Translations under genes and position numbers: made by a program
Notes under the pieces: model-generated
Database searches by the model: none
What the model was told of the DNA's origin: nothing
What the model saw: only the letters and a program-made list of their open reading frames with translations
Shown: positions 51,849 to 60,219 of the stretch, piece by piece
How the letters are laid out: each line of letters opens with the position of its first letter
Numbering within the stretch: the first letter of the stretch is position 1
Assembly: GCF_000407165.1 (NCBI RefSeq)
Contig: NZ_KE136480.1
Span: forward strand, 930,001 to 994,000
DNA length: 64,000 bases
Direction of reading: 5' to 3'
From: Enterococcus haemoperoxidus ATCC BAA-382
GTDB taxonomy: Bacteria; Bacillota; Bacilli; Lactobacillales; Enterococcaceae

Positions 51849-51887
51849 AAAACACTCACTTTCTAAACAGAAGGTGAGTGTTTTTTT
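51849..51887 (+). terminator. Terminator of the mutS-mutL-maf-thioesterase unit
   Basis: AAACACTCACtTTCT pairs with AGAAGGTGAGTGTTT across AAAC, then TTTTTT. Confidence 0.9.
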
Positions 51888-51937
51888 CTCAATGATGCTA
51901 TGATAAGATTAATTAAAAAGTAAGGGTGTGATTTGTC

Positions 51938-52375
51938 ATGGAAAAACCATCAAAAGAAGAGTTGAAAGAAAAGCTATCCGATATTGAATACGCTGTAACA
52001 CAGGAAAATGCGACTGAACGACCTTTTACTGGTATATATGATGACTTTTACCAAGAGGGGATTTATGTGGATGTGGTGAGTGGCGAACCACTTTTTAGCT
52101 CAAAAGACAAATACGATGCAGGCTGTGGCTGGCCAGCTTTTACAAAACCAATTGAAAAGCAAGGCGTCAAAGAGAATTCAGATTTCTCTTTAGGAATGCG
52201 TCGCGTTGAAGTTCGCAGTAAAGAAGCGGATTCCCATTTAGGACATGTTTTTACAGATGGTCCACAAGATCAAGGCGGGTTACGTTATTGTATCAATGCA
52301 GCAGCTTTACGGTTTATACCTGTTCAAGAATTAGAACAAGAAGGATACGGGGAGTACAAATCCTTATTTGAATAA
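51938..52375 (+). CDS. msrB: Peptide-methionine (R)-S-oxide reductase MsrB
   Basis: A 145-aa Msr[32 protein letters not shown] and [11 protein letters not shown] with the catalytic Cys at about 118. The first zinc-type Cys pair is absent (SS in its place), so it is the non-zinc form. It repairs the R epimer of oxidised methionine in proteins. No msrA is adjacent. It has its own terminator. Confidence 0.95.
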   Translation: MEKPSKEELKEKLSDIEYAVTQENATERPFTGIYDDFYQEGIYVDVVSGEPLFSSKDKYDAGCGWPAFTKPIEKQGVKENSDFSLGMRRVEVRSKEADSHLGHVFTDGPQDQGGLRYCINAAALRFIPVQELEQEGYGEYKSLFE

Positions 52376-52383
52376 TATAATAG

Positions 52384-52424
52384 CCTATCCAAACAGTTAA
52401 AATCTGTTTAGATAGGTTTTTTTG
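52384..52424 (+). terminator. msrB terminator
   Basis: CCTATCcAAACAG pairs with CTGTTTaGATAGG, then TTTTTTT. Confidence 0.9.
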
Positions 52425-52564
52425 TAGTTTGGTAAAATAAAAATGCGACTGTTATTTTATTTGCATATAAAAATGATTGCTATTTACTCCAATTTCTAGT
52501 ATTATAAGAATATTCAGAAAATTAAAATTCAGAAAGAAAATAATTGTTTATTGAGGAGAAAAAA

Positions 52565-54238
52565 ATGAAAAGAAAAAACATGACGAAATTAATCAGTGTA
52601 ATGATGCTGTCTACACTAGCATTAGCAGCCTGCGGTGGCGGTGGTAAGACTGATTCTACAGATAGTAGTAAAGACAACAAAAAAGCCAGTGGGGAACAGC
52701 TTTTTAAATTAGTCGTTCAACAAGAAATGCCAAGTGCAGATTTATCAGTTGCAACAAATACAATCAGCTTTTCAGCATTGAACAATGTTTATGAAGGGCT
52801 ATATCGTCTAGATGATAAGAGTAAGCCACAGCCAGCTGGTGCAGTAGAGTTGGCAAAGAAAAGCGATGATGGGTTGACGTACACGTTTAAACTTAGAGAA
52901 GAGGCTAAATGGTCAAATGGTGATCCTGTAGTCGCTTCAGATTATGTTTACGGATGGCAGCGCACAGCAGATCCTAAAACAGCGGCGGAATACGCTTATA
53001 TGTTTGAATTAGTCAAAAATGGCGCAGATGTTTCTGCTGGAAAAAAAGGCTTGGATGAATTAGGAATCAAAGCAATCAACGATCATGAATTAGAAGTAAC
53101 CTTAGAACAAGAAACACCATACTTTGATTACTTGCTGGCCTTCCCATCATTTTTCCCGCAAAATAAAAAAATAGTCGAAGAAAAAGGCAAAGATTATGCA
53201 ACTACGAGTGATGCGTCAGTTTATAATGGACCCTTTACCTTGACTGATTTTGACGGTCCTGGAACAGATACTGAATGGTCTTATACAAAAAATGATCAAT
53301 ATTGGGATAAAGAGGCAGTTCAATTAGATAAAATCGCAGTAACCGTCGTCAAAGAAGCACCTACGTCATTAAATCTTTTCCAAGATGGTCAAGCGGATGA
53401 TGTGATCTTGAGTGGAGAATTAGCAAAACAAATGGCTGATGATCCAGAACTTGTGATCGAAAAAGACGCACGAACTTCATATCTTGAATTTAACCAAAGA
53501 GATGAAAAATCACCTTACCACAATGCGAATCTACGTAAAGCAATCTCTTATTCGATCGATCGTGATGCGTTAGTTGACCGAATCTTAGGAGACGGTTCGA
53601 TTGCTTCGACTGGTCTTGTGCCAGCAGGCATGTCATTTTCACCAGAAGGCAATAAGGATTTCGCTGACGAAAATAAAAACGTATTGACACATGATACTAA
53701 AAAAGCGAAAGAATACTGGGAAAAAGCGAAAAAGGAATTAGGAATCGATTCATTCAAGTTTGATATCGTGGGTGACGATACTGATTCTACTAAAAAAGTA
53801 CTGGAATATATACAAGGAGCAGTGAAAGAAACGCTTGATGGCGTAGATGTGACCGTTACAAATGTACCGTTTACGGTTCGTTTAGACCGTGGTAAAAATG
53901 GTGACTTTGAAGTGATTATGGGCGGATGGGGTGCTGATTATGCAGACCCAAGCAGCTTCACTGACCTATTCCTAACTGGCGGATCATACAACAGAGGTCG
54001 TTACTCAAACGAAAAATACGACCAACTAGTCAAAGATTCTGGTAGTAAAAATGCTTCAAATCCAGAAAAACGTTGGACAGATATGGTAGATGCTGAAAAA
54101 TTATTGATGGATGATATGGGTGTTGCCCCAGTTTATCAAAAAGCAGAAGCCCACATGCGCAGCAAAAAAGTCCAAGGTGTAGTTGCTCACGGAGCAGGCG
54201 CGCGATATGACTACAAATGGACATACATTTCTGAATAA
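52565..54238 (+). CDS. Oligopeptide ABC transporter substrate-binding lipoprotein (OppA-like), second copy
   Basis: A 557-aa SBP_bac_5 lipoprotein with lipobox LAAC (Cys at about 24) and the same landmarks as the protein at 2402 (LNNVYEGLYRLDDKSKPQPAG, GPFTLTDFDGPGTDT, EAPTSLNLFQDGQAD). The two are clear paralogues over their whole length. ATG 52565 follows TTGAGGAG; the in-frame upstream start would add seven residues before the signal peptide. Again no permease genes are adjacent. Candidate receptor for peptides used by the Rgg regulators, by inference only. Confidence 0.93.
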   Translation: MKRKNMTKLISVMMLSTLALAACGGGGKTDSTDSSKDNKKASGEQLFKLVVQQEMPSADLSVATNTISFSALNNVYEGLYRLDDKSKPQPAGAVELAKKSDDGLTYTFKLREEAKWSNGDPVVASDYVYGWQRTADPKTAAEYAYMFELVKNGADVSAGKKGLDELGIKAINDHELEVTLEQETPYFDYLLAFPSFFPQNKKIVEEKGKDYATTSDASVYNGPFTLTDFDGPGTDTEWSYTKNDQYWDKEAVQLDKIAVTVVKEAPTSLNLFQDGQADDVILSGELAKQMADDPELVIEKDARTSYLEFNQRDEKSPYHNANLRKAISYSIDRDALVDRILGDGSIASTGLVPAGMSFSPEGNKDFADENKNVLTHDTKKAKEYWEKAKKELGIDSFKFDIVGDDTDSTKKVLEYIQGAVKETLDGVDVTVTNVPFTVRLDRGKNGDFEVIMGGWGADYADPSSFTDLFLTGGSYNRGRYSNEKYDQLVKDSGSKNASNPEKRWTDMVDAEKLLMDDMGVAPVYQKAEAHMRSKKVQGVVAHGAGARYDYKWTYISE

Positions 54239-54247
54239 AAAAATAAA

Positions 54248-54290
54248 CCGATACGAATTTAGTCTTAATTCGTATCGGCTTTCTTTTTTT
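54248..54290 (+). terminator. Terminator of the second oligopeptide-binding gene
   Basis: CCGATACGAATT pairs perfectly with AATTCGTATCGG, then CTTTCTTTTTTT. Confidence 0.92.
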
Positions 54291-54415
54291 CAAGCTACTG
54301 ATTTTTTTGAATCTGTGCTAAAATAGAAACGTATGTGCGTGTAAAGCGTAAGAAACGTTAGTGCAAAAGTAGTTACTTCTGTTCTAACCTCAACGGTATT
54401 AAGAAAGGTGAAATT

Positions 54416-55027
54416 ATGTACGAGTATATTATTGGTAAAGTGACATTTATCAGTCCATATTATATTGTAGTAGAATCAAATGGCATTGGTTATCAGATTT
54501 CTGTAGGCAATCCTTATCGTTATTCTGGTAAAACAGATCAGCAAGTGAAAATCTATGTGCATCAAGTTGTTCGCGAGGATGCTCATTTATTATACGGCTT
54601 TGGTGATTTAGATGAAAAACAACTCTTTTTAAAACTAATCAGTGTTTCTGGAATCGGACCTAAAAGCGGTTTGGCAATCATGGCATCAGAAGATCATGGT
54701 GGTTTGATCAATGCAATCGAAAGTGAAGATGCTGCTTATTTAACCAAATTCCCTGGCGTAGGTAAAAAAACTGCACAACAGATGGTACTTGACCTGAAAG
54801 GAAAATTAGGTGAACTGGAAACTTCAGAAGCAGCTGTTGAAGCAATGGCTAAAACACCAACGAACCAATCCGCTAATCAATCGCTAACAGAAGCTTTAGA
54901 AGCGTTGAGTGCGCTAGGATACAGCGATAAGGAAATCAAACGCATCACACCAAAACTAGAAGAACTAGGCAAACAGCAGACTGACGAATATTTACGTAAT
55001 GCATTGAAATTTATGATGAAACGCTAA
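54416..55027 (+). CDS. ruvA: Holliday junction helicase subunit RuvA
   Basis: A 203-aa protein: N-terminal OB fold ([20 protein letters not shown]), tandem helix-hairpin-helix motifs ([34 protein letters not shown]) and the C-terminal RuvB-contact domain. It binds four-way junctions and loads RuvB. ruvB follows with its ribosome site overlapping the ruvA stop. Confidence 0.98.
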   Translation: MYEYIIGKVTFISPYYIVVESNGIGYQISVGNPYRYSGKTDQQVKIYVHQVVREDAHLLYGFGDLDEKQLFLKLISVSGIGPKSGLAIMASEDHGGLINAIESEDAAYLTKFPGVGKKTAQQMVLDLKGKLGELETSEAAVEAMAKTPTNQSANQSLTEALEALSALGYSDKEIKRITPKLEELGKQQTDEYLRNALKFMMKR

Positions 55028-55039
55028 GGAGGAATGGCT

Positions 55040-56050
55040 ATGACAGAAGATGAAAGACTACTTTCCGCTGAAACAAGTGAGGGGGAAGAGTCCCTTGAAA
55101 AGTCACTACGTCCCCAATTTCTCGCACAATATATCGGTCAAGATAAAGTAAAACAAGAGCTTACAATCTACATCGAAGCTGCCCGCAATCGGGAAGAAGC
55201 CTTAGATCATACTCTTTTATACGGTCCACCTGGTCTTGGTAAGACAACGATGGCCATGGTGATCGCCAATGAAATGCATGTTAATATCCGGACGACTAGC
55301 GGACCTGCAATCGAACGTGCGGGCGATTTAGTCGCAATTTTAAATGAACTAGAACCAGGTGACGTTTTATTTATCGACGAAATCCACCGACTACCTCGCT
55401 TAGTGGAAGAGATGTTATATTCTGCAATGGAAGACTTTTATGTAGATATCATGGTAGGCCAAGGAACAACGGCACATCCAGTTCATTTTCCTTTACCGCC
55501 GTTCACTTTGATCGGTGCAACAACGAGAGCCGGGATGCTATCTGCACCACTTCGAGATCGTTTCGGGATCATTTCTCATATGGAATATTATGAAACACAA
55601 GATTTAAAAGAAATTGTTCTGAGATCTGCTGATATTTTTCAAACAGAGATCGTAGAAGAAGGGGCTTTTGAAATTGCACGCCGTTCTCGTGGCACACCGC
55701 GGATTGCCAACCGTTTATTAAAGCGCGTCCGTGACTTTGCCCAAGTTCAATCAAATGGGACAATAGATCGAGGAATTGCAGATCAGGCGTTGACATTGTT
55801 ACAAGTTGATCATCAAGGATTAGATTATGTCGATCAAAAACTATTAAAGACAATGATTGAATTATATGGCGGCGGCCCAGTTGGTTTAAGTACGTTAGCT
55901 GTTAATATCAGTGAAGAAACTGAAACTGTAGAAGACATGTATGAACCGTATTTAATTCAAAAAGGCTTCATCAAACGGACACCTAGAGGACGGATCGCAA
56001 CGGCTTTAGCGTATGAACATTTTGGCTATGAATCGTATTATCAAGAATAA
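55040..56050 (+). CDS. ruvB: Holliday junction branch-migration ATPase RuvB
   Basis: A 336-aa AAA+ motor: Walker [10 protein letters not shown], Walker [10 protein letters not shown], sensor 1 GATTRAGML, Arg finger region LRDRFGI and a C-terminal winged helix. I use ATG 55040 rather than 55034 because the AAGGAGG site ends right at 55033, too close to the first ATG. Co-transcribed with ruvA. Confidence 0.98.
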   Translation: MTEDERLLSAETSEGEESLEKSLRPQFLAQYIGQDKVKQELTIYIEAARNREEALDHTLLYGPPGLGKTTMAMVIANEMHVNIRTTSGPAIERAGDLVAILNELEPGDVLFIDEIHRLPRLVEEMLYSAMEDFYVDIMVGQGTTAHPVHFPLPPFTLIGATTRAGMLSAPLRDRFGIISHMEYYETQDLKEIVLRSADIFQTEIVEEGAFEIARRSRGTPRIANRLLKRVRDFAQVQSNGTIDRGIADQALTLLQVDHQGLDYVDQKLLKTMIELYGGGPVGLSTLAVNISEETETVEDMYEPYLIQKGFIKRTPRGRIATALAYEHFGYESYYQE

Positions 56051-56057
56051 TTAATGG

Positions 56058-56102
56058 AATTACTCAAACTACAGATAACAAGTAGTTTGGGTAATTTTCT
56101 TT
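56058..56102. terminator. Terminator between convergent ruvB and Rgg genes
   Basis: AATTACTCAAACTAC pairs with GTAGTTTGGGTAATT with one wobble, then TTTCTTTCT on the plus strand; could also serve the minus strand. Confidence 0.8.
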
Positions 56103-56164
56103 CTAGTGATAAGGTTTGCTAAACAGTAAAAACGGAAGTAGTTTTTAAAAGGTTAACTGTTTTC

Positions 56165-57037
56165 CTAATCTTTGATTGTTACAAAAAAAGCTTCAAACTC
56201 GGCGGCAATATCTGTTTGATCGATTATTTTCAACGTATTTAATGCCCAAAGAACTTTTTTCTCACCTGCTTTATAGTCTCCTTGACAGATAGCTAATAAT
56301 CCACTGTAGTAGATAAAAACGACTCGAAAAAAACTGCTTGTGTATTCCCTACTCAGGTGTTCCAACCAATCTAATGCTTGTGAAATTTCATCCCACTCTT
56401 GTTTGCGGAATAAAGTTGGCAAGATATTTGCCAGTAAAGAGGCATAAACTGGGATTGCTCTGTCATATGCTTGATAGTTCGGTAAGGATTTTAGCAATTG
56501 CTTAAAAAAGAAAATTTGTTGTTCTTGGTTAAACATATCAGCATTGTTACTAAACAAGACAATTTCCTGCAACGTCCAACTCTGAACATTCATCAAGTAG
56601 TGACTAATGATCTGGATATCTTCTGTATTCCCATGCCAATTTTCAAAATTTTTGTAGGTTTCAAAATAGTTGAAGGACTGAATTCTTAAACGTAGTTCTG
56701 CCTGACGAACAAGGGTCAACGTTGTAGGAGCAGCCTGGAGTAATGATTGGTACATGTTTTCTAGTGTTTTACTATCGTGGCGGTTGGCGGCATGGGAAAA
56801 TTTGTTAATATAATCATTTTCTTCCGCTAAATGATACTCATTATGAATATAAAAAAATTCATCGATATCTACCATTAAACGATCCAAAATCTGCATAAAT
56901 AAAAAAAGTGAGATATCGTGCTTTCCTTGTTCAAATTCAATAGCATATGATTTTGTAATGATGTCGGTATACACTTCTTTTTGACTGTATCCTTTATTTA
57001 AACGGATTTTTCTGATAGTGAGTCCATAATTTTTCAT
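56165..57037 (-). CDS. Rgg/MutR-family transcriptional regulator, second copy
   Basis: A 290-aa regulator: XRE helix-turn-helix (about 5-58; LTIRKIRLNKGYSQKEVYTD, YAIEFEQGKHDIS) and a TPR-like helical C-terminus. It is divergent from the CPBP membrane protease gene at 57261, with an inverted repeat between them, so control of that gene is likely. No nearby short peptide gene with a good ribosome site was found, so its ligand, if any, is unknown. Confidence 0.87.
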   Translation of the reverse strand: MKNYGLTIRKIRLNKGYSQKEVYTDIITKSYAIEFEQGKHDISLFLFMQILDRLMVDIDEFFYIHNEYHLAEENDYINKFSHAANRHDSKTLENMYQSLLQAAPTTLTLVRQAELRLRIQSFNYFETYKNFENWHGNTEDIQIISHYLMNVQSWTLQEIVLFSNNADMFNQEQQIFFFKQLLKSLPNYQAYDRAIPVYASLLANILPTLFRKQEWDEISQALDWLEHLSREYTSSFFRVVFIYYSGLLAICQGDYKAGEKKVLWALNTLKIIDQTDIAAEFEAFFVTIKD

Positions 57038-57107
57038 TTAGTCACGCCCTTCTAGAGCTAGTTTAGCTTGTTTTTTCAACTGTATCAAAAGGTTACACTT
57101 ATTTAGG

Positions 57108-57138
57108 TCCTATATATCAGACTAAAACGACTATAGGA
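57108..57138. promoter_or_regulatory. Inverted repeat in the Rgg/CPBP divergent spacer
   Basis: TCCTATA (57108-57114) and TATAGGA (57132-57138), 17 bp apart. Candidate regulator site. Confidence 0.4.
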
Positions 57139-57201
57139 AGAAAAAACAGTTATTATCTAAACAGCAGAGATGAATTATTTGTTTTGAACCAGGCGAATCA
57201 T

Positions 57202-57230
57202 TTGTTTACTGCAAAGATAGAAATTATACT
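57202..57230 (+). promoter_or_regulatory. Promoter of the CPBP protease gene
   Basis: TTGTTT (57202-57207), 17 bp, TATACT (57225-57230), 30 bp before the ATG. Confidence 0.6.
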
Positions 57231-57260
57231 AAAAGAAATAAACCTAAGGGTGTGGAAAAA

Positions 57261-57938
57261 ATGCAAGAATTATTTGATAGAAAAGTAAAACTAGTTCCAG
57301 CAATTGTTTCGTTATTATTATTAGGCGGTGCGTTTTACTCATTGTTGCATACAAAATTTATATTGAATTTTTGTATTATTCTCGTTGCGGGATTAATTGG
57401 AATGTACTTGATGTATGGTGTTGATGGAATCAAAAAGCTTTATTCTCCGCTTAAAAAAGGCTCAGTAAAAATTATATTGATTGCGTATGTGTTAAGTTGG
57501 GTAACAGCTCTTTTAGCAAAGTTTTTAGCTGGGGTGATTGGACAACCAACTGCTGATAATCCAATCGTAAGTCAGTTCAGTCATGGAGTAGTACCAGCCC
57601 TTACATTATTAGGGAAAACATTGTTTATGCTTGCTGGTGAGGAAATCATTACCACGATTCCGCTGATTTTATTGATTCATTTAGCACTGAATTATAAAGT
57701 TGAACGTAAAACAGCAATTATTGGCTCTGTTATCTTAACAAGTCTCATGTTTGGTTCGTTACATTTATCAACGTATGATTGGAATTGGTTCCAATGTTTG
57801 GTCGTGATTGGCTTGACTCGCATTCCATTTACGTGGGCGACATTAAAAACAAATTCAATATGGGCTGGTACAATCATTCATATTGCCTTTGATTGGCTGA
57901 TTTTTATAGGCGTGATGCTCTCTACTTTAGCACACTAA
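57261..57938 (+). CDS. CPBP-family intramembrane metalloprotease
   Basis: A 225-aa polytopic protein with about six helices and the CPBP (Abi/CAAX) motifs: GEEIITT (EE pair; the usual Arg four residues later is not seen), FGSLHLSTYDW (F-x3-H) and the last motif HIAFDW. Family members process prenylated or small peptides and some give bacteriocin self-immunity. ATG 57261 is preferred to GTG 57252 by spacing from AAGGG. It forms a divergent pair with the Rgg gene. Confidence 0.85.
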   Translation: MQELFDRKVKLVPAIVSLLLLGGAFYSLLHTKFILNFCIILVAGLIGMYLMYGVDGIKKLYSPLKKGSVKIILIAYVLSWVTALLAKFLAGVIGQPTADNPIVSQFSHGVVPALTLLGKTLFMLAGEEIITTIPLILLIHLALNYKVERKTAIIGSVILTSLMFGSLHLSTYDWNWFQCLVVIGLTRIPFTWATLKTNSIWAGTIIHIAFDWLIFIGVMLSTLAH

Positions 57939-57968
57939 AAGAAAAATCCTATTATATTTAAAATACAG

Positions 57969-58011
57969 TGTTATAGCTATACCATTATGAGGTTTGCTAT
58001 AACATTTTTTT
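57969..58011 (+). terminator. CPBP gene terminator
   Basis: TGTTATAGC pairs with GCTATAACA across 18 bases, then TTTTTTT. Confidence 0.88.
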
Positions 58012-58157
58012 GTTGTGTATGCAAAACATATCCTTTTTTTTATAAGAAGTGAGTATTTGATTAGAAAAAAAATCGTATCATTTGCACAAAATATTTTAAG
58101 CTCTTATAGTTGATAGTGTACCAATTAGTGAAAATAATAGACGAAAGGATGGAAATT

Positions 58158-59216
58158 ATGGAAAAGAATACGAGAAAAAAAGGATTTGTATCATACCTAA
58201 CAACGCAGGATGAAGCAGGGGTAAATATCTCTTGGGGGGCAATTATAGCAGGATTAGTTTCCTTCTTTGCGATTTTCTTTACCTTAAGTTTGATTGGTTC
58301 AGCAATTGGTTTTGGGATGGTTAAACCAACATCGGATAATCCGTTAGATGGTGTTGGAATGGGACTTATTATTTGGACAGTGGTGACATTTGTTCTTTCA
58401 TTATTTTGTAGTGGATTTATTGCAGGGGTAGCAGCGCGCAGAGTTGGCTTAGTTCATGGTTTTCTAACATGGGCAACAAGTGTCTTGGTATTATTGGCTA
58501 TCCTATCTTATACAGCAATCGGAGCATTTTCAGCGATCGGTTCTCTATTTGGGAATATCGCTTCAGCAACCGGCAGCACTGTGGAAACTGTAGCTTCTGG
58601 CACATCTGATGCGATTAGCAAAGGGTTTGATAAAGTGACTGACAATGTTCAATCAGTGGATACGACAGAATTACAAGGACAAGTCAAAAAAGTTTTATCT
58701 GACACTGATGTGAAAGAATTACAACCTGACTATTTGAAAGATCAAATGAAAGAAGCAACTGACGAAATCACAGATGCTGGAAAAGAAATCATTAAAAATC
58801 CAGACAACTCAGATAAAATCTTCAAAGATACTGCAGATTCGTTAGAAGCCAAAGCGAAAAAAATCGGTGATTCAATCGATCGTCCAGCAATTGCAAACGC
58901 AGTAGCAAAAAATACTGATTTATCACAAGAAGAAGCGCAACAAGCAACAGATAACATCTACAATGAATTACAAAAAGCATCGAAAGAAACGCAAACACAA
59001 ATCGAAAATGCCAAAACAAGTCTGGAAGATGCTAAAGAAGACTTAGATAAAAATATTAAAGAAGCAAGACAAACAGCAGAAGACGCTTCAAATACTGTCT
59101 CTAAAGCTTCTATCTGGGGCTTTATAGCGATGCTTCTTGGTATGATCATTACATCTCTAGCAGGTTTATGGGGTGCTAACTTAGTGAAAGATCCTGTGAC
59201 TGAAAGTAAGCTATAA
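58158..59216 (+). CDS. Membrane protein with long helical domain, unknown
   Basis: A 352-aa protein. Three helices come first (about 27-55, 70-95, 103-135), then a soluble, mostly helical region of about 170 residues rich in Asp/Lys/Ala (about 145-310, with coiled-coil-like KEATDEITDAGKEI), and a final helix (about 318-345). Proteins like it are common in enterococci and are sometimes labelled CAP-Gly, but I see no CAP-Gly motif. Start follows GAAAGGATGG; the in-frame TTG upstream was rejected. Confidence 0.75.
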   Translation: MEKNTRKKGFVSYLTTQDEAGVNISWGAIIAGLVSFFAIFFTLSLIGSAIGFGMVKPTSDNPLDGVGMGLIIWTVVTFVLSLFCSGFIAGVAARRVGLVHGFLTWATSVLVLLAILSYTAIGAFSAIGSLFGNIASATGSTVETVASGTSDAISKGFDKVTDNVQSVDTTELQGQVKKVLSDTDVKELQPDYLKDQMKEATDEITDAGKEIIKNPDNSDKIFKDTADSLEAKAKKIGDSIDRPAIANAVAKNTDLSQEEAQQATDNIYNELQKASKETQTQIENAKTSLEDAKEDLDKNIKEARQTAEDASNTVSKASIWGFIAMLLGMIITSLAGLWGANLVKDPVTESKL

Positions 59217-59249
59217 GAGAAAATAGAGATAGATTCGTTTAAAAGAGGA

Positions 59250-59354
59250 TGAGAAAAAAGTGTTTATTTCCGAAGGAGTTGCTTTTTCTCACCATTTATT
59301 CGGATTTAGAGCGCTGTACAAAACTGATTTTTAGTTTTGTACAGCGCTCTTTTA
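59250..59354 (+). terminator. Double terminator after the membrane protein
   Basis: First TGAGAAAAA (59250) pairs with TTTTTCTCA (59283). Then a perfect 18-bp stem (59308-59325 with 59333-59350) ends in TTTT. The remaining ~180 bp to the TetR gene shows nothing I can assign. Confidence 0.85.
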
Positions 59355-59535
59355 CATTGTGTTTATACTCTAGTTATGAAAATAATCTAAAAATTTATTA
59401 AAAGAGTAACTGTAAGTTATTTTCTCCCAGCAATGTCTACAACCATTAATAATCCATAAAAATCCCTCAAAACCTTATATTTCCTCTCATTTTTTTGGTA
59501 TGATGTATCTATCTAAAAAAAGCGAGGAAAAAATC

Positions 59536-60111
59536 ATGAGCGAATCACAAATAACCAAAAAAGCTATCTCTTCTGCATTGATCGAACTATGTGACAAAAA
59601 GCTATTCAGTAAAATCAGTGTTCAAGATATCACGAAAGAAGTTGGCTTAAACCGTCAGACCTTTTATTATCATTTCACTGACAAACAAGATCTCTTGCGT
59701 TGGATCTATACCCACGATGCATTGATTTATCTAGATTCACCTGATGTCAGTATCGACAATTGGGAAGAACAAGCCCTAAAAATGTTAAAAGCGATCCAAT
59801 CTAAAAGTGATTTCTACTATAATACTGTTAGTTCCGATTCAGATATCTTAAGGAAATGTTTTTCAGCAATCACGAATAAGCTCTTCATCAATTTATTCGA
59901 TCAAATGGACAAAGAAAATCAGTTGCTCCCAGAAGACAAAGTTTTTTACGCCCGTTTCTTTTCATACGGCTGTAGTGGAGTCTTGATCGATTGGATTTTA
60001 GGTGGTTATAAAGAGTCACCGCTAGAAATCGCTACGCAGTTATTCCGTTTAGCGAAAGACACTGAGTTTTTCTCCTATCGTCTCTATGCGCAAGAAAATG
60101 AACTGTTGTGA
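59536..60111 (+). CDS. TetR-family regulator upstream of oleate hydratase
   Basis: A 191-aa TetR protein. The N-terminal HTH is KISVQDITKEVGLNRQTFYYHF, and the C-terminus is of the type seen in DhaS-like regulators (TetR_C subclass). ATG 59536 follows GCGAGG. Its close co-directional neighbour is oleate hydratase, so control by unsaturated fatty acids is plausible. It carries no transposon or drug-pump context. Confidence 0.88.
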   Translation: MSESQITKKAISSALIELCDKKLFSKISVQDITKEVGLNRQTFYYHFTDKQDLLRWIYTHDALIYLDSPDVSIDNWEEQALKMLKAIQSKSDFYYNTVSSDSDILRKCFSAITNKLFINLFDQMDKENQLLPEDKVFYARFFSYGCSGVLIDWILGGYKESPLEIATQLFRLAKDTEFFSYRLYAQENELL

Positions 60112-60120
60112 CAAATTGTC
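60110..60120. promoter_or_regulatory. Palindromic candidate TetR operator
   Basis: GACAA-A-TTGTC at the very end of the TetR gene, with GTGTC 6 bp further on, about 100 bp before oleate hydratase. Confidence 0.4.
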
Positions 60121-60219
60121 CAAAGTGTCTAAAAAGAAGACGGAATGGAAAGGCTATCACAAGACATTTACATGGAATCATTGTACGCTAGGTTCATAAA
60201 TTGAATCGGGGGGATTTTC

